Assembly: GCA_913056145.1 (NCBI GenBank) | Contig: CAJXMI010000009.1 | Span: 1 to 40,512 of the forward strand | DNA length: 40,512 nt | Reading direction: 5' to 3' | DNA from: an uncultured Spiribacter sp. | GTDB lineage: Bacteria > Pseudomonadota > Gammaproteobacteria > Nitrococcales > Nitrococcaceae | In this document: positions 19,702 through 28,568 of the stretch, in pieces | How the letters are laid out: the number at the start of each line of letters is the position of its first letter | How positions within the stretch are numbered: the first letter of the stretch is position 1 | Program-made: the position numbers and the translations under genes | The notes under the pieces: generated by a model | Databases searched by the model: none | What the model was told of the DNA's origin: nothing | Seen by the model: only the letters and a program-made list of their open reading frames with translations

Positions 19702-20850
19702 ATGACCAGCGAGACCCTCTTTACCCTGCAACTGCCGGCCGGCATACAGTTTGGTCGTGGCGCCGCGGCGGGTGCCGCCGATGTCATTGTTGCGCGCGGC
19801 CGACAGGTGCTGCTGGTGCATGGCGGGGATGCGGCACGGGCAGCGTGGCTGCAGCGCGGACTGGCGCACGCGGGGGCCCGTGTGACAACGCTCGCCTGTC
19901 CGCGCGAGCCGGATGTGACCCTGGTGGAGGCCGGCGTTGCGCTGGGCCGCGAGGTGGCGGCCGAGGTGGTCGTCGGCCTGGGTGGCGGAGCCGTGCTGGA
20001 TCTGGCCAAGGCGGTTGCCGGGCTGGTGCCGGCAAGCGGCGAGGTGCTCGATTACCTGGAGGTGGTTGGCCGCGGACGGGCACTGGATGCCCAGCCGCTG
20101 CCCTGGGTGGCGCTGCCCAGTACCGCGGGTACGGGCGCCGAGGTCACGGCCAATGCCGTCATTGGCGTTCCCGCAAAAGCGCGCAAGGTCTCGCTGCGGG
20201 ATACAAGGCTGCTGGCGGATATTGCCATTGTTGACCCCGCCCTTACCGACTCGAGCCCGCGCGCGGTCACCCTTGCGAGCGGCCTGGATGCGATTACGCA
20301 GGTGATCGAGCCTTATATCAGTGGCTTTGCAAACCGGTTTACGGATCTTTTGTGCCGCGATGCCATCCCGCGCGGGCTCGCGGCGCTGCCGGCGCTGATG
20401 CGTGCGGAAAGCACCGGGGCCCGTGACGAGATGGCGTGGGTGAGTCTGTGCGGCGGCCTGGCGCTTGCCAATGCCAAGCTGGGTGCGGTGCACGGCCTCG
20501 CCGGGCCGCTCGGGGGCATCGCGCAGGGGGCGCATGGCGCCATCGCCGGCTGCTTGCTCCCGCCGGTACTTGATGCCAATCGCGAGGCCTGTGACGGCCA
20601 GGCCGCCGCGCGTATCGCCGAGGTGGATCGCTGGATCACGGACGCCTTCGGCGTGGCGCCGGAGCAGGCAACCGCGGCATTGCAGCAGTGGTCGCGTGAG
20701 CAGGGTCTGCCCGGTCTTGGGGACATGGCCGTGCCGCGTGGCAAGCTGCCCGCGATTGCCCGCGCCGCCCGCGGGTCCTCGTCCATGAAAGGCAACCCGG
20801 TCGCGCTGGATGAGGCAACGCTGGTTGGCGTGATGGAGCGCGCCTGGTAG
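19702..20850 (+). CDS. Iron-containing (group III-like) alcohol dehydrogenase family protein
   Basis: VVGLGGGAVLDLAKAVAGL, LPSTAGTGAEVTANAVI, GLDAITQVIEPYISGFANRFTDLL, LGAVHGLAGPLGG. Confidence 0.88.
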   Translation: MTSETLFTLQLPAGIQFGRGAAAGAADVIVARGRQVLLVHGGDAARAAWLQRGLAHAGARVTTLACPREPDVTLVEAGVALGREVAAEVVVGLGGGAVLDLAKAVAGLVPASGEVLDYLEVVGRGRALDAQPLPWVALPSTAGTGAEVTANAVIGVPAKARKVSLRDTRLLADIAIVDPALTDSSPRAVTLASGLDAITQVIEPYISGFANRFTDLLCRDAIPRGLAALPALMRAESTGARDEMAWVSLCGGLALANAKLGAVHGLAGPLGGIAQGAHGAIAGCLLPPVLDANREACDGQAAARIAEVDRWITDAFGVAPEQATAALQQWSREQGLPGLGDMAVPRGKLPAIARAARGSSSMKGNPVALDEATLVGVMERAW

Positions 20851-20855
20851 GCCCC

Positions 20856-21380
20856 ATGAAGACCCTGCGAGCACTCAGTCAACAAATCGACCGCCTGACC
20901 GACGTGGTCGGGCTGCTGCTGCGGTGGCTGGCCCTCCTTCTGGTGGGGGTTGGCGTTATTAACGTCATTGGCCGCTACCTGGGCGCGCAGCTTGGCATGC
21001 AGCTCAGCTCCAACGCCCTGCTCGAGGCGCAGCTGCAGGCGTTTTCGGTGATCTTTCTGCTCGGGGCCTCCTATCTGCTGCGCCATGATGGGCATATCCG
21101 GGTCGATATCGTGAACAGTCACTTGCGCGCGCGCACCCGCGCCTGGATCGATTTGCTGGGTACATTGCTTGGCCTGATGCCCTTTTGCCTGGTCATGCTG
21201 GTGTTTGGGGCGGATTATGTGGCGCGGGCCTGGTCCCGGCTCGAGGTAAGCCCCAACCCCGGGGGGCTGCCGCTGTATCCGATCAAGACGGTCATCCTGG
21301 TCGCGTTTGCGCTGCTGCTGCTCCAGGCGCTCAGCCACGCCGTCAAGTCACTGGAGCGGCTGCGGGACGGATCGGCATGA
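20856..21380 (+). CDS. TRAP transporter small permease (DctQ family)
   Basis: Four predicted TM helices, LRHDGHIRVDIV motif; followed by a DctM gene with ATGA overlap. Confidence 0.88.
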   Translation: MKTLRALSQQIDRLTDVVGLLLRWLALLLVGVGVINVIGRYLGAQLGMQLSSNALLEAQLQAFSVIFLLGASYLLRHDGHIRVDIVNSHLRARTRAWIDLLGTLLGLMPFCLVMLVFGADYVARAWSRLEVSPNPGGLPLYPIKTVILVAFALLLLQALSHAVKSLERLRDGSA

Positions 21381-22747
21381 TGGAGTTTCTGCCGCTTGGC
21401 ATGTTCGTCGTGCTGCTCGCGTTGTTGCTGACGGGCTATCCGGTGGCGTTTGCGCTCGCCGGGACCGGGCTTTTGTTCACCCTGCTCGGCAGCGATCTGC
21501 TCCCGGGCCTTGGCATCGCGCTGCCCTGGGAGCCGAGCTTTCGCATCGCCCGGCTCAATATCCTGCCGCAGCGGCTCTATGGCTCGATCATGGACAACTA
21601 CACGCTGGTCGCGGTGCCGTTCTTTATTTTCATGGGCACCATGCTGGAGCGCTCGGGCCTCGCCGAGGATCTGCTCCAGACCATGGGGCGGCTTTTTGGG
21701 CGTCTGCGCGGGGGGCTGGCCATTTCGGTGGTGTTGGTCGGCATGCTGCTGGCGGCCGCCACCGGCGTGGTCGGTGCCTCGGTAGTGACAATGGGCGTGC
21801 TGGCCCTGCCCGTCATGCTCAAGTACGGCTATGACAGTCGCCTGGCCACGGGCACGATCGCGGCCAGCGGAACACTCGGGCAGATCATTCCGCCCTCCAT
21901 TGTGCTCATCATTCTGGGCGACCAGATGGGCGTGAATGTCGGTGATCTCTTTCTGGGTGCCCTGGTGCCCGGTCTGTTGCTGGGGGGTGCCTACGTGGTG
22001 TGGATCATGCTGGTTGCCTGGCGCCGTCCGCTGGCGGCACCGGCACTGCCCGATGGCGCCGATGACAGCAAGGATGCCGGGTCGTTGCCGGGCGCCGTGA
22101 TTCGCTGCCTGATTCCGCCGCTCGCGCTTGTTGCCGCGGTGCTCGGGACGATCTTCCTTGGCATTGCCACGCCCACCGAGGCCGGCGCCATGGGCGCGCT
22201 GGGTGCCTCGCTGCTGGCTCTCGCCTATCGCAAGCTCAACCGCGACAACGTCATGGCAGTGGCGGATACCACGGTGCGGCTGACGGCCATGGTGTTCACG
22301 ATCCTGGTGGGGGCAACCCTGTTTGCCACCGTCTTCAGTGCGATGGGCGGGACCTGGCTGGTCGAGGATTTTCTGCTGTCCCTCCCTGGCGGGACGGCGG
22401 GGTTTATCTTTTTTGTCATGCTCACGATTTTTGTGCTCGGGTTCTTTCTGGATTTTATCGAGATCACATTCATCGTCGTGCCGCTGGTGGCACCGATGGC
22501 GGTCACCTTCGGTCTGGATCCGGTGTGGTTTGCCGTGTTGATTGCCATGAACCTGCAGGCATCATTCCTGACACCGCCCTTTGGCTTTTCGCTTTTCTAT
22601 CTGCGCGGCGTCACGCCGGCCGCCATTCCGACCGGCGCCATCTATCGCGGGATCATCCCGTTTATCCTGATTCAGCTGCTAATGCTGGGCGTCATCGTTG
22701 CGCTGCCAGGTCTTGTGACCTGGCTGCCGTCGATTTCGGGGAGCTGA
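21377..22747 (+). CDS. TRAP transporter large permease (DctM family)
   Basis: LLLTGYPVAFALAG, MDNYTLVAVPFFIFMGTMLERSGLAEDLL, GTLGQIIPPSIVLIILGDQ; ATG at 21377 overlaps the dctQ stop. Confidence 0.93.
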   Translation: MMEFLPLGMFVVLLALLLTGYPVAFALAGTGLLFTLLGSDLLPGLGIALPWEPSFRIARLNILPQRLYGSIMDNYTLVAVPFFIFMGTMLERSGLAEDLLQTMGRLFGRLRGGLAISVVLVGMLLAAATGVVGASVVTMGVLALPVMLKYGYDSRLATGTIAASGTLGQIIPPSIVLIILGDQMGVNVGDLFLGALVPGLLLGGAYVVWIMLVAWRRPLAAPALPDGADDSKDAGSLPGAVIRCLIPPLALVAAVLGTIFLGIATPTEAGAMGALGASLLALAYRKLNRDNVMAVADTTVRLTAMVFTILVGATLFATVFSAMGGTWLVEDFLLSLPGGTAGFIFFVMLTIFVLGFFLDFIEITFIVVPLVAPMAVTFGLDPVWFAVLIAMNLQASFLTPPFGFSLFYLRGVTPAAIPTGAIYRGIIPFILIQLLMLGVIVALPGLVTWLPSISGS

Positions 22748-22768
22748 TCAGGCCGGTATGCCCGCCGC

Positions 22769-23854
22769 CTAGGCGCCCGTATTATGGATGAAACGCCGGT
22801 ACTGAAAGCCGTTGATGGCATCCCAGCCACGCAGCCGATCACGGAAGGCCGCCCAGTTTTCGTGGATTCGGGCGTAATCCTCGCTACTTTCCATGTCTTC
22901 GGCATGCACGTCACGGGCACCCGCCTCAAACGCGCTTAGCACCGAGTCGGGGAAGTCCCTGACCTCCACCCCCTGATCGCGCAACTCGTTGAGGGCGACC
23001 GGGTTGAGCGCCAGATAGCGGGCGGACATCCAGCTGTTGGCCTCGGCGCAGCAGGCCTGGATCTGGGCGCGGATATCGGCCGGGAACCCGTTCCAGATGT
23101 CGAGGTTGAAGTAAAAGCCCAGCATGGCGCTTGGCTCGGCCCAGCTTGGCAGGTAGTAGTAGCGGGCGACATCCTGCATGCCAAGAATCTGGTCATCGTA
23201 GGGGCCGACCCACTCGGCGGCGTCCAGGGCCCCGCGCTCCATGGCCGTGAATACCTCGCCGCCCGGCAGTTGCTGAATATTGACACCGGCCTTTGCCATG
23301 GTTCGGCCGCCATGGCCGGGGAAGCGCATGCGCAGGCCGCGTAGATCGTCAGGCCCGTTGATCTCGGCATTGAACCAGCCGCCGCACTGGGCGCTGGTGT
23401 TGCCGCCCGGAAAGGCGATCAGGTTGTCCCGGGCATTGAGTTGGTCCCAGAGCGCCTGGCCGTCGCCTGCATACATCCAGGCATTCTGCTCCTCGAGGGT
23501 CATGCCAAAGGGCAGGGCGGTGAAAAAGCCATGCGCGGGGTTTTTGCCAATAAAATAATAGGGTGCCGTGTGGCAGCACTCGAAGGCGCCATTCGATACC
23601 GCGTCATAGACCTCCAGCGCTCCCACCTGGGCACCGCCCGGCGAGGTGCGGGCCCGGACGTCGCCGTCGGTCATCTCCTCGATGCGCTGGGCAAAATACT
23701 CTGCGGTGCCGTAGAGGTTATCGAGGGCAGCCGGCCAGGAGGTGATGAGGTTGAGCCGAAACCGCTGCGGCTGTGCGATGACCGCGGGGGCATTCACGCT
23801 GCCCGCGGCGGCCAGGCCAGTCCCTGCGCCTTTCAGAAATCCACGGCGATCCAT
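22769..23854 (-). CDS. TRAP transporter substrate-binding protein (DctP family, TakP-like), Tat signal
   Basis: Twin-arginine signal MDRRGFLKGAGTGLAAAG; GALDAAEWVGPYDDQILGM resembles alpha-keto-acid/lactate-type TRAP receptors; tail-to-tail with dctQM. Confidence 0.87.
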   Translation of the reverse strand: MDRRGFLKGAGTGLAAAGSVNAPAVIAQPQRFRLNLITSWPAALDNLYGTAEYFAQRIEEMTDGDVRARTSPGGAQVGALEVYDAVSNGAFECCHTAPYYFIGKNPAHGFFTALPFGMTLEEQNAWMYAGDGQALWDQLNARDNLIAFPGGNTSAQCGGWFNAEINGPDDLRGLRMRFPGHGGRTMAKAGVNIQQLPGGEVFTAMERGALDAAEWVGPYDDQILGMQDVARYYYLPSWAEPSAMLGFYFNLDIWNGFPADIRAQIQACCAEANSWMSARYLALNPVALNELRDQGVEVRDFPDSVLSAFEAGARDVHAEDMESSEDYARIHENWAAFRDRLRGWDAINGFQYRRFIHNTGA

Positions 23855-24007
23855 GGGCTCACTCCTTTTGTTGTGGCGATGTCATTAGCGGATAGCGTAA
23901 GGGGGCGGGCAAGGGCCAGCAAGCCCACCCTCGACGCCGAGGCTGACGCCCGGCGCTGGCTCTGCTACCTTCGCAAACAACCGTTAACGTGAGAGGGCTT
24001 CACCACC

Positions 24008-24565
24008 ATGAATTCGCATTCCGCCATCGGCCACTGGATGAACGAGCGCACCAGCCGACAGATCGTCATGGTGCTGGCGGGCAGCGTCCTGCTAGCCCTG
24101 TCGGCGCGGGTTGAAATCCCGTTCTGGCCGGTGCCCCTGACAATGCAGACATTTGTGGTGCTGGCTCTGGGAATGGTCTACGGGCCGGTGTTGGGCGCGG
24201 CAACGGTGCTCACCTACCTTGGCCAGGGGTTGATGGGTCTGCCGGTGTTTGCGGCAGGCGGCGGCCCGGCCTATCTGGCGGGCCCCACGGGCGGGTATCT
24301 CCTTGGGATGGTGCCCGCAGCCTGGATTGCCGGTCAGCTCGCCCTGCGCGGCTGGGTGCAGAACCCCGTCACGGCGATTGCGGCGGCGGCACTCGGTAAC
24401 CTCGCCGTGTATGCGCTTGGCATCAGCTGGCTTGCGGTGGTGATCGGCAGTGTTGAGCAGGCCGTTGTCGCGGGCCTGTTGCCGTTCCTGCCGGGTGCCG
24501 CGCTCAAGGTAACCGCGGCCGGGCTTATCGCCTGGTCTCTGGCGCGAATCAGCCGATCGCGCTGA
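24008..24565 (+). CDS. bioY: Biotin transporter BioY
   Basis: VEIPFWPVPLTMQTFVVLALGMVYGPVLGAATVLTYLGQGLMGLPVFAAGGGPAYLAGPTGGYLLG. Confidence 0.93.
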   Translation: MNSHSAIGHWMNERTSRQIVMVLAGSVLLALSARVEIPFWPVPLTMQTFVVLALGMVYGPVLGAATVLTYLGQGLMGLPVFAAGGGPAYLAGPTGGYLLGMVPAAWIAGQLALRGWVQNPVTAIAAAALGNLAVYALGISWLAVVIGSVEQAVVAGLLPFLPGAALKVTAAGLIAWSLARISRSR

Positions 24566-24609
24566 GCCGCCAGACGGCCAGGGGCCGTTGACAACGAGGA
24601 GGAGAGGGC

Positions 24610-25578
24610 ATGGAGGCATCAGTTGCCGGGCACGCGATCGCCGAGATTGCCGAAGGACTGTTTCGATTCGATACCGGCTATGTCAGGCCCTCGCACACGG
24701 CCTGTTATCTGGTGGTGGAGGATGGTCGCGCGGCGATCATCGACACCGGTGTCCCGGCCGCGGTGCCGGCCCTTCTCGACACCCTCGACGCGGTTGGTAT
24801 TCCCCGGCATGCCGTCGAGCGGGTCATCCCCACCCACGTTCACCTTGATCATGCCGGCGGCGCGGCCGCACTAATGGCGGCCCTGCCGCAGGCGCGGCTA
24901 GGAGTGCATCCATCCGGTGTTCAGCACATGGCCGATCCGGCCCAGCTCGAAGCCGGCGTGCGCGCGCTTTATGGCGATGCCTACTTCGAGGCCGAGTACG
25001 CGCCCTTGCGGCCGATCGACCGCGAGCGCATCGACTCCCTCGAAGACGGTGCCGTAGTGCAGGTGGGCACACGAAAGCTCGAGATAGTGCACACACCCGG
25101 GCATGCCTGGCATCACTTCAGCGTTCTTGACCGGCGTGCGGATACCCTGATTGCCGGTGACGCATTCGGCGCGGGGTATCCCGGGTTTGGTGCCAGCGGC
25201 GCGCCTTTCATGGTGCCGGTTGTGCCACCGCCGCAGTTCAAGCCCGAGGCCTACAGCAAAACGCTGGCGCGCATCGTCGCGCTGGCGCCGGGGCAGATCG
25301 CACCGGCCCATTTCCCCTTGATCGATGACGTGGCAGGCACAGCGCACCGCCTCGAGGCCATGCTGGATGCCGGTATCGAGGCGGCCCGGGCCGCCGAGTC
25401 CGTCACCGATCTTGAGGCTCGACTGCTGGCGGTATGGGCCGACTGGTTGCCCACCGGCATCGACCCCGATGCCTACCGCAATGCCTACGGCCTCGACATC
25501 TGGCTGACCGCGGAGGGGATGTGGATGTGGCGACAAAAACAGGAAAGGAAACGAGGAGAGGTGGCCTACCATGGATAA
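24610..25578 (+). CDS. MBL-fold metallohydrolase
   Basis: HVHLDHAGG (HxHxDH) metal motif, HTPGHAWHHFSV, IAGDAFG; RBS GAGGAGGAGAG upstream. Confidence 0.88.
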   Translation: MEASVAGHAIAEIAEGLFRFDTGYVRPSHTACYLVVEDGRAAIIDTGVPAAVPALLDTLDAVGIPRHAVERVIPTHVHLDHAGGAAALMAALPQARLGVHPSGVQHMADPAQLEAGVRALYGDAYFEAEYAPLRPIDRERIDSLEDGAVVQVGTRKLEIVHTPGHAWHHFSVLDRRADTLIAGDAFGAGYPGFGASGAPFMVPVVPPPQFKPEAYSKTLARIVALAPGQIAPAHFPLIDDVAGTAHRLEAMLDAGIEAARAAESVTDLEARLLAVWADWLPTGIDPDAYRNAYGLDIWLTAEGMWMWRQKQERKRGEVAYHG

Positions 25579-27463
25579 GGATTACAACGCGCTCTACCAA
25601 CGCTCAATCGTCGATCCGGAACGCTTCTGGGCAGAGCAGGCCCGACACGTCCACTGGGACCGGCTCTGGGAGAGAGTGCTCGACGACAGCGATGCCCCTT
25701 TTTACCGCTGGTTTGCGGGCGGGCAACTCAACACCTGCTACAACGCCCTTGATCGGCATGTGGCTGGCGGCCGGGCCGATCAGGACGCACTGATCTGGGA
25801 TAGCCCGGTTACCGGCCAAAAGCGCCGTTACACCTATCGCGAGCTGCGGGATACCGTCGCCCGACTGGCCGGTGCCATTCGCGCACAGGGCGTTAAAGCG
25901 GGGGACCGGGTGGTGATTTACATGCCCATGGTGCCCGAGGCCGCCATGGCCATGCTGGCCTGCGCGCGTATCGGCGCCATCCACTCCGTGGTGTTTGGCG
26001 GGTTTGCTGCCCCCGAGCTTGCCAAGCGCATTGATGACGCCGAGCCCAGCCTGGTGATTTCGGCGTCCTGCGGGATCGAGCCGAGCGGCGTGGTGGACTA
26101 CAAGGGGCTGCTCGATCATGCGCTCGAGATAGCCGAGCACTCGGTGGGCGGCTGCATCATCCTGCAGCGGGCAACCCAGCCCTGCGCGCTCGTCAGCGGC
26201 CGCGATCTTGACTGGGAGCAGGCGATCCTGAGCGCCGAGCCCGCAGACTGTGTCCCGGTGGATGCCAACCACCCGCTCTACATCCTCTACACCTCCGGAA
26301 CCACGGGCCGGCCCAAGGGCATCGTGCGTGACCACGGCGGCCATGCGGTGGCCCTGCAGTGGACGATGCGTGGTATCTATGGCGTCCAGCCCGGCGAGGT
26401 CATGTTTACCGCCTCCGATGTGGGCTGGGTGGTGGGGCATTCCTACATTGTCTATGCCCCGCTCCTGAATGGCTCGACCACGGTGATGCTCGAGGGCAAG
26501 CCAGTCGGCACGCCCGACGCCGGTGTATTCTGGCGGATCGTCGAAGAATACGGCGTACGCGCCCTCTTTACCGCGCCAACAGCGCTGCGGGCGATCAAGA
26601 AAGAGGACCCCGATGGCAAGGCCATTGCCGCGCATGATATCTCGACCCTGCGCGCGTTCTTCCTGGCCGGCGAGCGCTCCGATCCGGACAGTGTCCGCTG
26701 GGCCGAGCGCTACCTTGAGCGGCCGGTTCTCGATCACTGGTGGCAGACCGAGACCGGCTGGGCCATTGCCGGTTATCCATTCGGTGTTGAGGAGCTTGCG
26801 GTCAAAATCGGTGCGGCCGGACGGCCCATGCCCGGCTACGACGTTCAGGCCCTTGATGAGGGCGGCGAGGCCATGCCGGCCGGCGAGCTGGGCAATATTG
26901 TCATTCGACTGCCAATGCCGCCCGGCACCCTGCTTACCCTGTGGGGCAATCGCGAGCGCCACCACGACGGCTACCTCGCGCGCTACCCGGGCTACTACCT
27001 GACGGGTGACTCCGGGATTGTCGATGCGGACGGCTATGTGCACATCATGAGTCGGATTGACGATGTGATTAATGTGGCAGGCCATCGGCTGTCGACCGGG
27101 CAGATGGAAGAGGTGCTGAGCGACCACCCCGATGTGGTTGAAGCGGCCGTCTTTGGCGCGCGCGATGCCACCAAGGGGCAGATCCCGATTGGGCTGGTAG
27201 TGCCCGGGAACAGCTTCACGGGTGATGAGGCCAGCCTGGTGGCCGAGCTGATTCAGCGCATGCGCGATGAGCTGGGGCCGGTGGCGGCGTTTCGGCATTG
27301 TGCAGTCGTGCGTCGACTGCCCAAGACCCGCTCGGGCAAGACGTTGCGCGGCACCATGCGCAGCATTGCCAACGGCGAGACCTGGACCATGCCGGCCACC
27401 ATCGATGACCCCGCTATTCTCGATGAGATTACGGAGGACATTGCGCGTCTGCGCGGCGCGTAG
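25571..27463 (+). CDS. prpE: Acyl-CoA synthetase, propionyl-CoA synthetase (PrpE)-like
   Basis: AMP-binding motif YTSGTTGRPKGIVRDHGGHAVAL, VGWVVGHSYIVYAPLL, C-terminal KTRSGKTLRGTMRSIANGE; 630 aa; start overlaps the MBL gene. Confidence 0.85.
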   Translation: MDKDYNALYQRSIVDPERFWAEQARHVHWDRLWERVLDDSDAPFYRWFAGGQLNTCYNALDRHVAGGRADQDALIWDSPVTGQKRRYTYRELRDTVARLAGAIRAQGVKAGDRVVIYMPMVPEAAMAMLACARIGAIHSVVFGGFAAPELAKRIDDAEPSLVISASCGIEPSGVVDYKGLLDHALEIAEHSVGGCIILQRATQPCALVSGRDLDWEQAILSAEPADCVPVDANHPLYILYTSGTTGRPKGIVRDHGGHAVALQWTMRGIYGVQPGEVMFTASDVGWVVGHSYIVYAPLLNGSTTVMLEGKPVGTPDAGVFWRIVEEYGVRALFTAPTALRAIKKEDPDGKAIAAHDISTLRAFFLAGERSDPDSVRWAERYLERPVLDHWWQTETGWAIAGYPFGVEELAVKIGAAGRPMPGYDVQALDEGGEAMPAGELGNIVIRLPMPPGTLLTLWGNRERHHDGYLARYPGYYLTGDSGIVDADGYVHIMSRIDDVINVAGHRLSTGQMEEVLSDHPDVVEAAVFGARDATKGQIPIGLVVPGNSFTGDEASLVAELIQRMRDELGPVAAFRHCAVVRRLPKTRSGKTLRGTMRSIANGETWTMPATIDDPAILDEITEDIARLRGA

Positions 27464-28538
27464 GCGTATCGCCGGCGGCGGCCAGGGCGTTTGTTGCGGC
27501 CCCCTCGCCGGCAAGCAATGCGCCCTCGATAAGCCCCGGGCTTTGGGTTGCGGTCTCTGCGCAGCATAGCCACAGGCGCCCACCCAGATGGCCCTCGCGC
27601 AGTAGCGAGGGTCCTGGCGCGGGGTGCTCGGGCGGACTGTTGCGATCCGCGGTGCTGCAGATCCACGGCTCGGTGGCCCAGTCGCGAATATGCAGGGCTT
27701 GCGGTTGGCGGGCAGCGGCGCCAAAGCAGCGCTCGAGCTGGGCAAGGATCGCGTCGTGGAGCAGCGCCGGGTCGCGATGATCCGGTGGCGTGGCGATAAA
27801 GCCAAACAGCGCAGGATCGCCGTCAGCACTGGTGTGATCATGTGCCTCGAACAGCGGTCCCCGGCGGCTCGCAATCCGACCGGACAGCCCGGCTTCACGC
27901 CAGAACGCCCGGTCATAGCGGATAACGGCCTTGGCCTGCGCGGCCATCCAGGTCGGCATGGCTGCCAGCGCCCGCGGGAGCGCTCCGGGCAGTGTCTCTG
28001 GCAGGCGGATTCGCTCGGCAATGACCCGCAGCGGGGCGGCGATCAGGACATGCTCAGCGAGTAGGGGCGCATGGTGGTCAGTCGTTAGCAACAGCCCGCC
28101 GGACGCGTGCTCGGTAATGGCCCGAACGGGCGCCTCGCAGCGGATCGCATCCCCTGGCAACCGCGCTGCCAGGTTTTGCACGATCTGGCCCACGCCACCG
28201 CTGAGGCGCACCATGCCATGCTGTCCGGGCAGCGGCTGCTGGATCGGCGCCTCGGCAAACCCATCCAGCACCGCGTTGCCCTGTTCGAACTGCTCGAGCG
28301 GGGATACCCCCAGGTGGTCCAGCCAGCGTGCAATACCGGGCTGAAACGGCGGCCATACCCAGTTGGGCCCTAGATCGGCCAGTGCCCGGCCCGTGTCATC
28401 GCGCAGGGTGTCGACGCGGCCACCGATGCGCGCATTGGCCTCCAGCACCAGTGGTGTCTCACCGGCCGCGCGAAGAGTGGCGGCCGCGGCCAGACCGGCC
28501 AGACCGGCCCCCACGACAACAAAACGTGTCTTGAGCAT
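27429..28538 (-). CDS. FAD-dependent amine oxidase/NAD(P)-binding oxidoreductase
   Basis: N-terminal dinucleotide fold VVVGAGLAGLAAAATLRAAGETPLVLEANARIGGRVDTL; 35-bp tail overlap with prpE. Confidence 0.85.
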   Translation of the reverse strand: MLKTRFVVVGAGLAGLAAAATLRAAGETPLVLEANARIGGRVDTLRDDTGRALADLGPNWVWPPFQPGIARWLDHLGVSPLEQFEQGNAVLDGFAEAPIQQPLPGQHGMVRLSGGVGQIVQNLAARLPGDAIRCEAPVRAITEHASGGLLLTTDHHAPLLAEHVLIAAPLRVIAERIRLPETLPGALPRALAAMPTWMAAQAKAVIRYDRAFWREAGLSGRIASRRGPLFEAHDHTSADGDPALFGFIATPPDHRDPALLHDAILAQLERCFGAAARQPQALHIRDWATEPWICSTADRNSPPEHPAPGPSLLREGHLGGRLWLCCAETATQSPGLIEGALLAGEGAATNALAAAGDTPTRRADAQCPP

Positions 28539-28568
28539 GCAGATAAACCTGTTGTGAGGCCAGAGGTG

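Noticed and set aside
19573-20874. 433-aa minus-strand ORF opposite the Fe-ADH gene
   Set aside because: Antisense shadow with no recognisable domain; it also crosses the NtrC-like regulatory region.
25604-28021. 805-aa minus-strand ORF antisense to prpE and running into the amine oxidase region
   Set aside because: Low-complexity Arg/Ala/Gly/His-rich translation with no domain; prpE on the plus strand is unambiguous. High-GC shadow ORF.
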